In this document: piece by piece, positions 42,508 to 43,142 of the stretch | Numbering within the stretch: position 1 is the first letter of the stretch | Layout of the letters: every line of letters starts with the position of its first letter | Source of the DNA: Staphylococcus petrasii | GTDB lineage: Bacteria > Bacillota > Bacilli > Staphylococcales > Staphylococcaceae | Assembly: GCF_002902565.1 (NCBI RefSeq) | Contig: NZ_PPRC01000044.1 | Coordinates: 1 to 43,142, forward strand | Reading direction: 5' to 3' | DNA: 43,142 nucleotides | Made by a program: the position numbers and the translations under genes | The notes under the pieces: model-generated | The model's input: only the letters and a program-made list of their open reading frames with translations | Told to the model about the DNA's origin: nothing | Database searches by the model: none

Positions 42508-42969
42508 TTAGAAGTTATATAATTCATAACCTTTGTCTTTAGCATATTCTAAAGCTAAAATTTCTAGAACGTTAATAAATGCTGGTTCATCTTTCACGTT
42601 AACATATTGGAATTTTAATCCATATTCTTCAGCAGTAATGTTTTTTACTTCATCTTCGCTTACGCCTTTTTCTTGGGCTAAAGCTTTTTTGAATTTAGTA
42701 GTTCCAACGCCAGATTTTAAATTATATTGGCCTAATTTGTTGAATAAGTCTTTAGTAATTGGTTGGTATCCTGTAGAGAAACCACCAGTTTGACCTACAA
42801 AGATTGGTGTTTTTTTATCAAAAATTACATATACACCGTATTTATCTTGAACCTTTTCACGGTCTTCTTTACTAAATGATAAGGCGTTACTTTTATCATA
42901 TTTAAATAATTTTTTAAGTTGTTTTTTGTTATCTTCTTTGATTTGATCTAATCTTTTGCTACCTTTCAT
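42508..42969 (-). CDS. Diverged GIY-YIG-like nuclease-fold protein
   Basis: 153-aa protein. A charged, Lys-rich N terminus (residues 1-40) precedes a region matching the GIY-YIG core in altered form: YGVYVIF (GVY for GIY) and PIFVGQTG (FVG for YIG). The C terminus has EPAFINVLEILALEYAKDKGY, where the Glu fits the metal-binding Glu, and ends YELYNF. I do not see a clear equivalent of the catalytic Arg, so nuclease activity is uncertain. ATG at 42969 follows GGGAGG by 9 bases. It is monocistronic with a strong terminator; its role is unknown. Confidence 0.7.
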   Translation of the reverse strand: MKGSKRLDQIKEDNKKQLKKLFKYDKSNALSFSKEDREKVQDKYGVYVIFDKKTPIFVGQTGGFSTGYQPITKDLFNKLGQYNLKSGVGTTKFKKALAQEKGVSEDEVKNITAEEYGLKFQYVNVKDEPAFINVLEILALEYAKDKGYELYNF

Positions 42970-43014
42970 AATGCTTAATCCTCCCATATAGAGTATTTTT
43001 ATAAAAATCATCAA

Positions 43015-43142
43015 TAATATTGAATAATTTTATAAAAAATACTATATCACTAAAATTTGTTAAATAATTTTTCATATTTATATTGTTTATTTTAAATAAT
43101 ATACCCTTTTGGTCAATAGTAAAACCCGCGTTACCTTTACAC
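43015..43142. other. AT-rich window end with no gene
   Basis: The last 128 bases are more than 75% A+T. They should contain the promoter of the GIY-YIG-like gene on the minus strand. No open frame or structure is evident. Confidence 0.5.

Noticed and set aside
1..43142. tRNA, rRNA, insertion sequences, prophage or SCC genes
   Set aside because: No recombinase, transposase or phage protein and no tRNA- or rRNA-like sequence was seen on either strand.

Overview
The window is AT-rich, densely coded DNA from a Staphylococcus, most likely a coagulase-negative species. The backbone gene order is the one I remember from the S. aureus chromosome: CatE-type glyoxalase, nitroreductase, D-lactate dehydrogenase, HAD phosphatase, sortase A, acetyltransferase, L-serine dehydratase, PfoR-like protein, then ptsG, cidC-cidB-cidA-cidR, CHAP protein, mvaA and mvaS. 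A poly-gamma-glutamate capsule operon (capBCA-capE-capD), which S. aureus lacks, sits in the middle. The species cannot be fixed from the sequence alone. There are no tRNA or rRNA genes, insertion sequences or CRISPR arrays.

Layout. 1-3.6 kb: CatE-like dioxygenase behind a QsrR-type operator, an orphan PhnD-type lipoprotein, and an aldehyde dehydrogenase with a perfect cre site. 3.7-6.4 kb: an LPXTG surface-protein gene with 33 tandem 18-bp repeats. It lies between two 77-bp direct repeats of the nitroreductase 3' end, as if a 2.6-kb cassette had inserted there. 6.3-10.9 kb: nitroreductase, ldhD with a Rex box inside its promoter, HAD phosphatase, srtA, an acetyltransferase broken by one stop codon, and a small membrane protein. 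11-14.2 kb: sdaAA-sdaAB-pfoR operon under a cre and a Rex/ArcR-like site, followed by a candidate small RNA. 14.3-17.1 kb: an unrecognised protein with a possible DNA-binding N terminus and an orphan xylulokinase. 17.3-21.9 kb: cap operon. 22.3-27.8 kb: small membrane protein, AraC regulator, EamA exporter, KGG-repeat stress protein, esterase, thioredoxin-like protein, thioesterase, LysE exporter. 27.8-34.8 kb: ptsG with a long antiterminator leader, then the cid cluster. 35-40 kb: YozE-like protein, CHAP protein and the mevalonate genes mvaA, thiolase and mvaS. 40.4-43 kb: ogt, YrhK-like protein, CorA-like transporter and a GIY-YIG-like protein.

How it fits together. Much of the region handles overflow and fermentative carbon flow: PtsG imports glucose, CidC makes acetate from pyruvate, LdhD makes D-lactate, SdaAA/AB turns serine into pyruvate, and thiolase-MvaS-MvaA send acetyl-CoA into isoprenoids. 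Visible CcpA-type (cre), Rex and GlcT-type signals match that theme. A second theme is the cell surface: sortase A, an LPXTG substrate, the poly-glutamate capsule, a CHAP hydrolase and the holin-like CidA/CidB.

The least explained items are the surface-protein cassette, a pair of nested palindromic intergenic elements (30.4 and 40.0 kb), the expanded ptsG leader and the candidate small RNA at 13.9-14.1 kb.
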